From contig DATADC010000026.1 of assembly GCA_036258735.1 (NCBI GenBank), positions 1 to 20,459 of the forward strand: a stretch of 20,459 nucleotides of DNA. The letters run 5' to 3'. The translations under genes were made by a program, and so were the position numbers. Of the stretch, positions 13,009 to 20,115 are shown in pieces; position 1 is the first letter of the stretch, and each line of letters begins with the position of its first letter. The notes beneath the pieces were generated by a model, which was not told the origin of the DNA, did not search any database, and saw nothing but the letters and a program-made list of their open reading frames with translations. Source of the stretch: JAPSGM01 sp036258735. GTDB lineage: Bacteria; Chloroflexota; Limnocylindria; QHBO01.

Positions 13009-14136
13009 ATGGAGCCGCGCCATGTCGACGCCCTTCTGATCGGCGGCGGCGTCGCCGCCGCCCGGTGCGCTCGCGGCCTGCGGCGGGCGGGCTTCTCGGG
13101 ATCCGTCGTCCTGGTGGGCGACGAGGGGCTGCCGCCCTACAACCGGCCGCCGCTCTCGAAGGAGCTGTTGCGCGACGCCCTGCCCGACGACCTGCTGCTC
13201 GCCGAACCCCTGGCGTGGTACGAGCGGCGCGGCGTGGAGCTGCTGCTGGGCTCCCGCGTCGTGTCCCTCGACCCCGTTGCCCGGCTGGCGGAGCTCGACG
13301 GCGGGACCCGGTTGCGCTATGGCGCCTGCCTGCTCGCAACCGGCGCCGAGCCTCGCGCGCTCGACGTGCCGGGGGGCGAACGGGCGCGCCTGCTCCGCAC
13401 GGTCGCCGATGCGCGCGCCATCCGCGACGCCGCCGAGCCAGGCGCAAGCGCGGTCGTGGTGGGCGGCGGGTTCATCGGCGTCGAGGCCAGTGCCGCACTG
13501 GCGGAGCGCAAGGTCGCCGTGACGCTGCTGTGCGCCAGCGACCAGTTGTGGGGCGGCGCCTTCGGAGCGGCCGTCAGCGCCTGGGCCACCGAGCGCCTCC
13601 GCACCGTGGGAGTCCACGTGCGATTCGGCGCGGCCATCACGTCGCTCGACGGCGTGGCGGCCGAGCTGGTGGTTGCCGGGGTAGGCGTGCAGCCGCGGGT
13701 CGAGCTGGCCGTGTCGGCGGGGCTGGAGGTGGACGACGGCGTTGTTGTGGACGGCTCGCAGCAGACCTCGATACCGCGTCTCTACGCCGCAGGCGACGTG
13801 GCGCGCACGGGGAACCGACCCCGCGTTGAGCACTGGCACGCGGCGCGCGATTCGGGCGAGCGCGCTGGGCTGGCCATCGCAGGCGCGCCGCTGCCGCCCA
13901 CTCGGGCTCCGTGGATCTTCAGCGAGTTCGCCGGCGCCAAGCTGGACGCGGTCGGCTGGGCCGCCCCCGGCGCGCCGGAAGTCGACGTGCTGCCCGGGGT
14001 CATCGGCTACCTCGTCGGCGACCGTGTGGGGCAGCTGGCGATCCTGGACGGTGCGGTGGACGTTGCGGCAGCCCGCCTGCTCGTGGACAGGCACCTCCTG
14101 CCCCGTTCCGTCCGTGGCGCCCTCGAGGCCGAGTAA
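13009..14136 (+). CDS. FAD-dependent pyridine nucleotide-disulfide oxidoreductase, ferredoxin/rubredoxin reductase-like
   Basis: 375 aa cytosolic flavoprotein that would move electrons from NAD(P)H to a small redox protein. The FAD-binding GGG (12-14) opens the protein (VDALLIGGGVAAARCARGL). PPYNRPPLSKELL is diagnostic of the ferredoxin-reductase/AIF group, followed by LLATGAEPRAL (109-118). The NAD-binding Rossmann motif is VVGGGFIGVEA (150-160). The second FAD motif is YAAGDVA (259-265), and EHWHAAR (274-280) is typical of oxygenase-coupled reductases. It is shorter than the usual 400 or so residues: the segment between FGAAITSLDG and AAELVVAGVGVQP lacks the beta-hairpin that normally lies before the adLVv strand. 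No ferredoxin or oxygenase gene is adjacent; the Rieske protein of the downstream suf operon is the only small cluster protein seen here. Confidence 0.92.
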   Translation: MEPRHVDALLIGGGVAAARCARGLRRAGFSGSVVLVGDEGLPPYNRPPLSKELLRDALPDDLLLAEPLAWYERRGVELLLGSRVVSLDPVARLAELDGGTRLRYGACLLATGAEPRALDVPGGERARLLRTVADARAIRDAAEPGASAVVVGGGFIGVEASAALAERKVAVTLLCASDQLWGGAFGAAVSAWATERLRTVGVHVRFGAAITSLDGVAAELVVAGVGVQPRVELAVSAGLEVDDGVVVDGSQQTSIPRLYAAGDVARTGNRPRVEHWHAARDSGERAGLAIAGAPLPPTRAPWIFSEFAGAKLDAVGWAAPGAPEVDVLPGVIGYLVGDRVGQLAILDGAVDVAAARLLVDRHLLPRSVRGALEAE

Positions 14137-14322
14137 GTCGGTCGCGGGTGGCAGGGGGCGTGGCACGGCGCGGGAAATGTGGCCAGCGGCTGGTCACGGC
14201 TTTCAAATGGCATGCAAGTCCCGGTCGCGAGCGTGGCGGCAGCTCGTATGCGCAGCATCTGGCAAGGAATCCAATCCCTCCGTGCTGCGACCAACGCGGC
14301 GGCCGCCGCTGCACCGGCCCAT

Positions 14323-14351
14323 TTGACCGGAAGGCCGCTTTGCGGGATCAT
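14323..14351 (+). promoter_or_regulatory. Probable suf operon promoter
   Basis: TTGACC (14323-14328), a 17-base spacer, then GATCAT (14346-14351). The predicted start near 14358 leaves a leader of about 77 bases before the sufB ATG. The palindrome beginning at 14376 would lie just downstream of the start site, a position where a bound repressor would block transcription. Confidence 0.5.
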
Positions 14352-14363
14352 GAGTGGGCAAAA

Positions 14364-14391
14364 CCGACCCGCTAAGTCGGGATTTCCCGAC
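14364..14391 (+). promoter_or_regulatory. Candidate Rrf2/IscR-like operator of the suf operon
   Basis: A perfect inverted repeat GTCGGGA-TT-TCCCGAC occupies 14376-14391. An additional CCGAC half-site lies at 14364-14368, so CCGAC/GTCGG half-sites occur three times in 28 bases. The site follows the predicted transcription start. The operon encodes a three-cysteine Rrf2 regulator, so autoregulation through this site is the simplest inference. It does not match the known E. coli IscR site in sequence. As RNA it could also form a weak two-base-loop stem, less likely than a DNA operator. Confidence 0.5.
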
Positions 14392-14434
14392 GCTGGACCA
14401 GACACCGGAAGCAGACCCGCGAAACCGAGGAACC

Positions 14435-15847
14435 ATGGCCCTTCCGAACCCCGCCCTGACACAGATCCCGGACACCTACAAGTACGGCTGGCACGACCCG
14501 GAGATGGTGCCCCTCAACATCATGCGCAAGGGGCTGAACGCCGAGGTCGTCGAGGAGATCAGCCGCTTCAAAGGCGAGCCGGAGTGGATGACCAACCTGC
14601 GGCTCAAGGCGTATCGCCATTTCGAGTCGCGTCCCACGCCGACCTGGGGCGCGGACCTGTCGGGTATCGATTTCCAGGACATCTACTACTACGCCGCGCC
14701 GACCAACAAGGCCGTGCAGTCGTGGGACGACGTGCCGGAGTACATCCGTCGCACGTATGACAAGCTCGGCATCCCCGAGGCAGAGAAGAAGTACCTCGCC
14801 GGCGTCGGCGGCCAGTACGACAGCGAAGTCGTGTACCACAACATCCGCACCGAGCTCGAAGCGCAGGGCGTCATCTTCCTGGGCACCGACCAGGCGCTCA
14901 AGGAGCATCCGGAGCTATTCCGCGAGCACTTCGGCACGGTGATCCCGGCGAACGACAACAAGCTCGCGGCGCTCAACACCGCGGTGTGGAGCGGCGGCAG
15001 CTTCATCTACGTGCCCCCCGGCGTTCACGTGGAGCTGCCACTGCAGGCCTACTTCCGCATCAACACCGAGAGCGTGGGCCAGTTCGAGCGGACGCTGATC
15101 ATCGCCGACGAGGGCGCATCGGTCCATTACGTGGAGGGCTGCACGGCGCCCACGTACACCAGCGCCAGCCTGCACTCGGCGGTGGTCGAGATCATCGTCA
15201 AGAAGGGCGCGCGGGTCCGCTACACGACCATCCAGAACTGGAGCCACAACGTCTACAACCTGGTGACCAAGCGCGCCGTGGCCCACGAGGACGCGGTGAT
15301 GGAGTGGGTGGACGGAAACCTTGGCTCCCGGGTCACCATGAAGTACCCGTCCATCTATCTGCTGGGCGAGCGAGCCCACGGCGAGGTGCTGTCCATCGCC
15401 TTCGCCGGAGAGGGCCAGCACCAGGACGCGGGCGGCAAGGTCATCCATGCCGCGCCCAACACGACCAGCCTGATCACCTCCAAGTCGATCTCGAAGGGCA
15501 CCGGGCGCACCAGCTACCGAGGCCTGGTCAAGGTCTACCCCGGCTGCGAGAAGTCGAAGTCGACGGTGCGCTGCGACGCGCTGATCCTGGACGACCAGGC
15601 CCGCAGCGACACGTACCCGTACATGGAGATCGACGAGGAGGACGTCACCATCGGGCACGAGGCCACCGTCTCCAAGGTCGGTTCCGAGCAGCTCTTCTAC
15701 CTGATGAGCCGTGGCCTGACCGAGGCGGAGGCGTCGGCCATGATCGTCAATGGCTTCATCGAGCCGATCGTCAAGGAGCTGCCGATGGAGTACGCGGTCG
15801 AGATGAACCGCCTCATCCAGCTCCAGATGGAAGGCGCGGTCGGCTAG
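14435..15847 (+). CDS. sufB: Fe-S cluster assembly scaffold protein SufB
   Basis: 470 aa, the normal length. SufB is the main scaffold of the SufBCD complex, where iron-sulfur clusters are built in the cytosol. Conserved blocks include YKYGWHDPE near the N-terminus, FIYVPPGVHVELPLQAYFRIN (190-210), VEGCTAPTYTSASLHSAVVEI (233-253), NWSHNVYNLVTKRAVA and EWVDGNLGSRVTMKYPSIYLLG. The likely sulfur-accepting cysteine is Cys380 in STVRCDALIL, matching Cys405 of the E. coli protein, and His408-Glu409 (IGHEATVSK) match residues implicated in cluster ligation. The ATG at 14435 follows GAGGA at a five-base spacing; an upstream in-frame GTG at 14354 was rejected because it would begin before the predicted start of transcription and encode the operator. 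It is the first gene of the operon; sufD starts five bases after its stop. Confidence 0.97.
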   Translation: MALPNPALTQIPDTYKYGWHDPEMVPLNIMRKGLNAEVVEEISRFKGEPEWMTNLRLKAYRHFESRPTPTWGADLSGIDFQDIYYYAAPTNKAVQSWDDVPEYIRRTYDKLGIPEAEKKYLAGVGGQYDSEVVYHNIRTELEAQGVIFLGTDQALKEHPELFREHFGTVIPANDNKLAALNTAVWSGGSFIYVPPGVHVELPLQAYFRINTESVGQFERTLIIADEGASVHYVEGCTAPTYTSASLHSAVVEIIVKKGARVRYTTIQNWSHNVYNLVTKRAVAHEDAVMEWVDGNLGSRVTMKYPSIYLLGERAHGEVLSIAFAGEGQHQDAGGKVIHAAPNTTSLITSKSISKGTGRTSYRGLVKVYPGCEKSKSTVRCDALILDDQARSDTYPYMEIDEEDVTIGHEATVSKVGSEQLFYLMSRGLTEAEASAMIVNGFIEPIVKELPMEYAVEMNRLIQLQMEGAVG

Positions 15848-15852
15848 GAGCG

Positions 15853-17121
15853 ATGGCGCTCAGGACCGATACGGCCGCGCCCACGCTGGACGCGGAGGCC
15901 GTCAGCGCCGTCTCCGCGCGGCTGGACGAGCCCGATTGGCTGCGTGAGCTGCGCGCCGGCTGGTGGCGCCGTGCCGAAGCGGCGCCGTGGCCCAGCGGCC
16001 AGGAGGAAGAGTGGCGGCGCACCTCGCTCGACGGCCTGCCACGCGACGCCGGCCTGCTGGTGGACGCGCCGCGAGTGGAGGTCGAGCTCCCGGCCCACCT
16101 CGCCGACGCCGGTGTGGTCTTCGCTGACCTGCGCGACGCCGTTCGGACGCATCCGCAGCTGGTTCGCCGCTTCCTGGTTGCGCGCGACACGCGACCGCCG
16201 CAGGAGCACTTCTGGGCGCTGGCCCACGCCGCCTGGACCGGTGGAACCTTCCTGTATGTTCCCGCCGACGTGCGGGTCGATCAGACGCTCGTCGCCCGCG
16301 CGGCCATGCCCGGCGGAGCGGCGTGGTTCCCGCTGACCGTGGTGGTGGCGGAGCAAGGTAGCGACCTCGCGCTTCTGGAGGAGGTCGACTCGCCCGACGG
16401 CGAAGCCGCCTGGTACGGCGGCGTGGTCGACCTGGTGGCCGGCCCGGGCGCTCGGGTGCGCTACGCCAGCCTGCAGCGGCTGGGAGACGCGACCTGGAAC
16501 ATCGGCGCCAAGCGGGTCGACGTCGGCCAGGACGCCGAGGTGACCACCCTGGACGCGCAAGTCGGCTCATTGGTCACCAAGGTCGGGCTTGACGTGCGCA
16601 TGAGCGGCAAGGGCGGGACCTCCCGCCTGCTTGGCCTGCTGGCCGCCGGAGCCAAGCAGCACATCGACATCAACAGCCTGCAGGATTTGATCGCCAGCCA
16701 CACCACCTCGGACCTGCTGTACGTGTCCGCTCTCTACGACGAGGCGCGGGCCGCGTTCTACGGCGTGACCCGCGTGGAGCGCGAGGCCAAGGGCACGAGC
16801 AGCTACCAGGAGTGCCGCAACCTGCTGCTGAGCCCGAACGCCGGCGCGGAGCCGATCCCGGTGCTCGAGATCGAGACCAACGACATCCTGCGATGCGGCC
16901 ATGGGGCGACGGCGGGCGCCATCGACCCGGTACAGCGCTTCTATGCGCAGACCCGCGGCCTCACCCCGCACGAGGCGGAGCGCATGATCGTGCGCGGCTT
17001 CTTCGAGCAGGTGCTCTCGCAGATCCCATCGGAGACGATCCGGCGCCGCGTGCTTGCTGCGCTCGCGCCCCGCATCGGCGTGGCGGACGACGACCTGCTC
17101 GACGGTGGGGTCGCCGCATGA
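15853..17121 (+). CDS. sufD: Fe-S cluster assembly protein SufD
   Basis: 422 aa, the paralogue and partner of SufB in the SufBC2D complex. The N-terminal helical part (DEPDWLRELRAGWWRRAEAAPWPSGQEEEWRRTSL) is typical of SufD, followed by the beta-helix core with WTGGTFLYVPADVRVDQTLVARAA and the C-terminal family block SYQECRNLLLS, EIETNDILRCGHGATAGAIDP and RFYAQTRGLTPHEAERMIVRGFF. The His in RCGHGAT corresponds to the conserved SufD histidine thought to help hold iron at the SufB-SufD interface. The ATG at 15853 has AGGAG only two bases away, an unusually tight spacing. The reading frame is open far upstream, but that stretch is antiparallel to sufB coding sense. The stop overlaps the Rieske gene as ATGA. 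Confidence 0.96.
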   Translation: MALRTDTAAPTLDAEAVSAVSARLDEPDWLRELRAGWWRRAEAAPWPSGQEEEWRRTSLDGLPRDAGLLVDAPRVEVELPAHLADAGVVFADLRDAVRTHPQLVRRFLVARDTRPPQEHFWALAHAAWTGGTFLYVPADVRVDQTLVARAAMPGGAAWFPLTVVVAEQGSDLALLEEVDSPDGEAAWYGGVVDLVAGPGARVRYASLQRLGDATWNIGAKRVDVGQDAEVTTLDAQVGSLVTKVGLDVRMSGKGGTSRLLGLLAAGAKQHIDINSLQDLIASHTTSDLLYVSALYDEARAAFYGVTRVEREAKGTSSYQECRNLLLSPNAGAEPIPVLEIETNDILRCGHGATAGAIDPVQRFYAQTRGLTPHEAERMIVRGFFEQVLSQIPSETIRRRVLAALAPRIGVADDDLLDGGVAA

Positions 17122-17444
17122 CCACCGTGCGCTCGGGCTTCGCGACCGACCTGGAGGCCGCGGCGGTGACCCCGGGGACGGTCCGGGTCGTGGAGGTCGC
17201 CGGCCGCTCGCTGTGCATCGGGCTGACCGAGGATGGCGAGTGGGGAGCCATCGACAACGTGTGCACCCACGACGGTGGCGTGCTGGGTGAGGGCGAGCTG
17301 GACGACAACGCGGTCGAGTGCCCGCGGCATGGCGGACGCTTCGACCTGTTCACCGGGCGCGTGCTGGCGCTGCCGCCGGTGCGGCCGGTGAACGCCTATG
17401 CCACCCGCGTCGAGGACGGCCAAGTGGTGGTGGAGCTGCCATGA
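17118..17444 (+). CDS. Rieske-type [2Fe-2S] ferredoxin (non-heme, NirD/BphF-like)
   Basis: 108 aa soluble protein with a complete Rieske site: Cys49 and His51 in CTHDGG, and Cys68 and His71 in CPRHGG, two Cys and two His ligands. There is no signal or membrane anchor, so it acts in the cytosol. It has the size and shape of the ferredoxin component of ring-hydroxylating dioxygenases, yet sits inside a SUF operon. It overlaps sufD and the rrf2 gene by four bases each (ATGA). In many Actinomycetota and Chloroflexota suf operons a similar protein is found, sometimes called a SUF-linked ferredoxin. It may supply electrons for cluster assembly, or be an early client of it; neither is shown. The flavoprotein at 13009 is a possible reductase. 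Confidence 0.94.
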   Translation: MTTVRSGFATDLEAAAVTPGTVRVVEVAGRSLCIGLTEDGEWGAIDNVCTHDGGVLGEGELDDNAVECPRHGGRFDLFTGRVLALPPVRPVNAYATRVEDGQVVVELP

Positions 17445-17986
17445 GGCTCTCGACGCGCGCCGAGTACGGCATCCGCATCCTGGTGGCGCTGGCTCGTGCC
17501 GAGGGCCAGGGCCCGCAATCCCTGGCGACCGTCGCGCGCAGCGAGAAGCTGCCGCACGCCTACCTCGAGCAGCTGGTCCGCGACCTGCGCCGCGCGTCGC
17601 TCGTAACGGCCACCCGCGGCAAGGCCGGCGGCTACCGCCTGGCTCGTCCGGCAAGGGAGATCAGCCTGGTCGAGGCCGTTCGCGCGTTGGACGGTCCCGT
17701 CCTGGAGATGCCTTGCGCGGGGCCCGACAACCTGGAGGTCTGCGACCGGCCGCAGGACTGCAGCGTGCACGAGGTGTTCGTGCGGGTCCATGACTCGCTG
17801 GCGAGCACCCTCGCCTCCACCAGCCTGGCCGACGTTGTCGCCACCGCCGGCGGCCCGCCCTATCCGATGGCCGTGCGGCGGCGACACGCCGCGCAGCACG
17901 CTCAGCTGAACGCAACCACGGCGGGCGGCCCGACCGCGCCGGCCCGCGCCGCTCCATCCACCGAAGCAGGTACCACGCACGCATGA
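17441..17986 (+). CDS. Rrf2 family Fe-S-sensing regulator (IscR-like), embedded in the suf operon
   Basis: 181 aa. The winged helix is clear at residues 1-85: MRLSTRAEYGIRILVALA, the recognition segment LPHAYLEQLVRDLRRASLV and the wing TRGKAGGYRLARPAREISLVEAV. Three cysteines follow at positions 92, 101 and 107 (MPCAG, EVCDRPQDC), the place of the [2Fe-2S] ligands in IscR, with a C-x8-C-x5-C spacing rather than the E. coli C-x5-C-x5-C. It should therefore sense cluster supply and control the operon, probably through the palindrome at 14376. The last 30 or so residues are Ala/Thr/Pro-rich and may be disordered. Both ends overlap neighbours as ATGA, so it is made at a level tied to the Rieske protein and SufC. 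Confidence 0.94.
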   Translation: MRLSTRAEYGIRILVALARAEGQGPQSLATVARSEKLPHAYLEQLVRDLRRASLVTATRGKAGGYRLARPAREISLVEAVRALDGPVLEMPCAGPDNLEVCDRPQDCSVHEVFVRVHDSLASTLASTSLADVVATAGGPPYPMAVRRRHAAQHAQLNATTAGGPTAPARAAPSTEAGTTHA

Positions 17987-18822
17987 CCGATCAACTGGAG
18001 ATCCGCGACCTCGAGGTGAGCATCGCTGGCAAGAAGATCCTCAAGGGGCTGACCCTGACCGTCAGGCAGGGGGAGGTCCACGCCCTGATGGGCCCCAACG
18101 GATCGGGCAAGACCAGCCTGGCCTACACGCTGCTGGGCCATCCCGACTACCACGTCGACGGCGGGAGCGTCAGCTGGCAGGGCAACGACATCCTGGGCCT
18201 CTCTCCGGACAAACGGGCGCGGGCCGGGCTGTTCCTCGCCTTCCAATATCCAAGTGCCATCCCGGGCGTGACGGTGGCCAGCTTCCTGCGCAACATCTAC
18301 AACGCCGTCCACCATCCCAAGCCCGCCGACGAGACGGGGGCCAGTGCGGTCAAGTACACGGGCATCCCGCTGGCGAGGTTCCGCAGGCTCATGGAGGAGA
18401 AGATGGCCCTCCTCCACATCGACCCGGCGTTCGCGTCGCGCTACGTCAACGATGGCTTCTCCGGGGGCGAGAAGAAGCGCCTGGAGATGCTCCAGATGGC
18501 CGTGGTAGGACCGAAGATGGCGATCCTTGACGAGACCGACTCGGGACTGGACATCGACGCGCTGCGCAACGTGGCCGACGGCATCAACGCCTCCCTCTCC
18601 CCGGAGATGGGCGTGCTGCTGATCACCCACTACCAGCGCATGCTGAACTACGTGAAGCCCCAGTTCGTGCACGTCCTGCTGGACGGCCGGATCGTGATGT
18701 CCGGCGGCCAGGAGCTCTCGCATCAGCTCGAGGCCAACGGCTACGATTGGGTGCGCCAGCAGGTCGGCCTGCCCGGCGGCGTGGGCGACGAGGTCGCCGA
18801 GCCCGTGGCGGAGCAGGTCTAA
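17983..18822 (+). CDS. sufC: Fe-S cluster assembly ATPase SufC
   Basis: 279 aa cytosolic ABC-type ATPase that drives shape changes in SufBCD. Walker A GPNGSGKTS (37-45; Thr-Ser rather than the usual Ser-Thr), Q-loop AFQYP (Gln88), signature FSGGEKKRLEML (159-170), Walker B MAILDETDSGLD (179-190) and H-loop His216 (ITHYQRM). DETDSGLD and the preceding GPKMAILDE are diagnostic of SufC as opposed to transport ATPases. The ATG overlaps the stop of the rrf2 gene (ATGA). The C-terminal 25 residues (VGDEVAEPVAEQV) extend slightly beyond the core. sufS begins nine bases after its stop. Confidence 0.97.
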   Translation: MTDQLEIRDLEVSIAGKKILKGLTLTVRQGEVHALMGPNGSGKTSLAYTLLGHPDYHVDGGSVSWQGNDILGLSPDKRARAGLFLAFQYPSAIPGVTVASFLRNIYNAVHHPKPADETGASAVKYTGIPLARFRRLMEEKMALLHIDPAFASRYVNDGFSGGEKKRLEMLQMAVVGPKMAILDETDSGLDIDALRNVADGINASLSPEMGVLLITHYQRMLNYVKPQFVHVLLDGRIVMSGGQELSHQLEANGYDWVRQQVGLPGGVGDEVAEPVAEQV

Positions 18823-18825
18823 ACT
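18820..18825 (+). promoter_or_regulatory. Possible internal -10 before sufS
   Basis: TAAACT, made of the sufC stop and the next bases, lies six bases before the sufS ATG and would allow a leaderless sufS-sufU message. No -35 is seen, and a weak AGG at the same place could instead serve as a ribosome site. Confidence 0.2.
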
Positions 18826-18831
18826 AGGCGC

Positions 18832-20100
18832 ATGGCCATCCAGCCGGCCACCCGTCCTGCCGTCCCGGGTGCGTTCTCTGGGGCTGCGCTGCGAGCCGAC
18901 TTCCCGGTCTTCGAGACGCCGACGCGACAGGGCAAGCGCCTCGTCTTCCTGGACGCCGCCGCCAGCGCGCCCAAGCCGCGCGCGGTCATCGATGCGCTGG
19001 CCGACGCCTACGCGCACCACTACGCCAACGTGCACCGCGGCATCTACGAGCTGTCCGAGGACGCCACGCAGCGCTTCGAGGGAGCGCGCCGCAAGGTGGC
19101 CGCCTTCATCGGCGCGCCGTCCGAGCGGGAGGTCGTCTTCGTCCGCAACGCCACCGAGGCCATCAACCTGGTGGCCTACTCGTGGGGCCGGGCCAATATC
19201 GCCGCCGGCGACGTGGTGGTCACCACCCAGCTGGAGCACCACGCCAACATCGTTCCGTGGCAGCAGCTGACCACCGAGGTTGGCGCGAAGCTCGAGTACG
19301 TGGCGATCACCGACGACGGTCGGCTGGACCTCGACGACCTGCGCGCCAAGCTGGCGGCCGAGCCCCGGCTTGTCGCCGTCTCCCAGGTCAGCAACGCGCT
19401 GGGCACAATCACCCCCGTCCGCGACATCATCCGCATGGCGCATGCCGCGGGCGCGCTGGTGCTGCTGGACGCCGCGCAGTCGGTGCCGCACATGCCAGTG
19501 GACGTGACGGACCTGGGCTGTGACTTCCTGGCGCTGTCGGGGCACAAGATGCTGGGCCCGTCCGGCATCGGCGCCCTGTGGGGCCGCCGCGAGCTGCTGG
19601 ACGCCATGCCACCGTTCATGACGGGGGGCAGCATGATCACCCGCGTCACGCTCGAGGGGGCCGACTTCAACGAGGTGCCATACCGCTTCGAGGCGGGCAC
19701 GCCGGCCATTGCCGAGGCCATCGGTCTGGGGGCGGCGATCGACTATCTCGAGGCGCTGGGCATGGACGCCGTGCGCGAGCACGAACGCTACCTGTTCGAG
19801 CGGTCATGGGCGGAGTTGCGCGAGATCCCCGGCGTCACATGCCTGGGACCGGACGACGCCGAAGTGCATGCCGGCGTCATCAGCTTCGTCATCGACGGGG
19901 TGCACCCGCACGACGTGGCGACGGTGTTCGACCACGAGGGCGTGGCCGTGCGCGCCGGCCACCACTGCGCCCAGCCGGTCATGCTCCGTTACGACATTCC
20001 GGCCACCACGCGCGCCAGCTTCTACGTCTACAACGACACCGACGACGTCGAGGCCCTCGGCGCCGCCGTGCGGGCGACCCAGCAGCTCTTCGGCGCCTGA
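18832..20100 (+). CDS. sufS: Cysteine desulfurase SufS (group II)
   Basis: 422 aa PLP enzyme that takes sulfur from L-cysteine, leaving alanine, and passes it to SufU as a persulfide. Key residues: FLDAAASAPKP near the N-terminus, NATEAINLVA, the PLP-stacking His136 (TQLEHHAN), Asp213 (LLDAAQSVPH), the Schiff-base Lys239 in SGHKMLGPSGIG, and the catalytic Cys379 in RAGHHCAQP. The short cysteine loop and the SGHKMLGP context place it in group II (SufS/CsdA) rather than with IscS/NifS. The ATG follows sufC by nine bases. A SufU gene starts 15 bases after the stop, the usual SufS-SufU pairing in organisms without SufE. Confidence 0.97.
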   Translation: MAIQPATRPAVPGAFSGAALRADFPVFETPTRQGKRLVFLDAAASAPKPRAVIDALADAYAHHYANVHRGIYELSEDATQRFEGARRKVAAFIGAPSEREVVFVRNATEAINLVAYSWGRANIAAGDVVVTTQLEHHANIVPWQQLTTEVGAKLEYVAITDDGRLDLDDLRAKLAAEPRLVAVSQVSNALGTITPVRDIIRMAHAAGALVLLDAAQSVPHMPVDVTDLGCDFLALSGHKMLGPSGIGALWGRRELLDAMPPFMTGGSMITRVTLEGADFNEVPYRFEAGTPAIAEAIGLGAAIDYLEALGMDAVREHERYLFERSWAELREIPGVTCLGPDDAEVHAGVISFVIDGVHPHDVATVFDHEGVAVRAGHHCAQPVMLRYDIPATTRASFYVYNDTDDVEALGAAVRATQQLFGA

Positions 20101-20115
20101 CGCCCGGCCGGACCG

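Larger units (their letters stand above)
14137..14434 (+). other. suf leader region without a gene
   Basis: This 298-base gap separates the flavoprotein gene from sufB. It holds a likely promoter (14323-14351), a 16-bp palindrome with an extra half-site (14364-14391), a poor three-base-loop hairpin at about 14181-14195 without a T-run, and an 8-bp inverted repeat, TCAAATGG at 14203-14210 against CCATTTGA at 14319-14326. The part 14210-14320 has no recognisable gene, tRNA or riboswitch. The sufB frame is open back to a GTG at 14354, but that start lies upstream of the predicted transcription start. Confidence 0.6.

Noticed and set aside
14181..14195. GGCCAG-CGG-CTGGTC hairpin after the flavoprotein gene as a terminator
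   Set aside because: It has a short stem with one wobble pair, a three-base loop and no real T-run, so termination here cannot be claimed from sequence.
14354..14434. Longer SufB starting at the GTG at 14354
   Set aside because: It would begin upstream of the predicted transcription start, encode the operator palindrome, and add residues not typical of SufB. The ATG at 14435 has its own ribosome site.
17902..19782. 626-codon open frame on the minus strand opposite rrf2, sufC and sufS
   Set aside because: It lies wholly antisense to well-identified suf genes, has His/Val/Gly-rich shadow composition, and has no start signal or family match. Long antisense frames are expected at this GC content.
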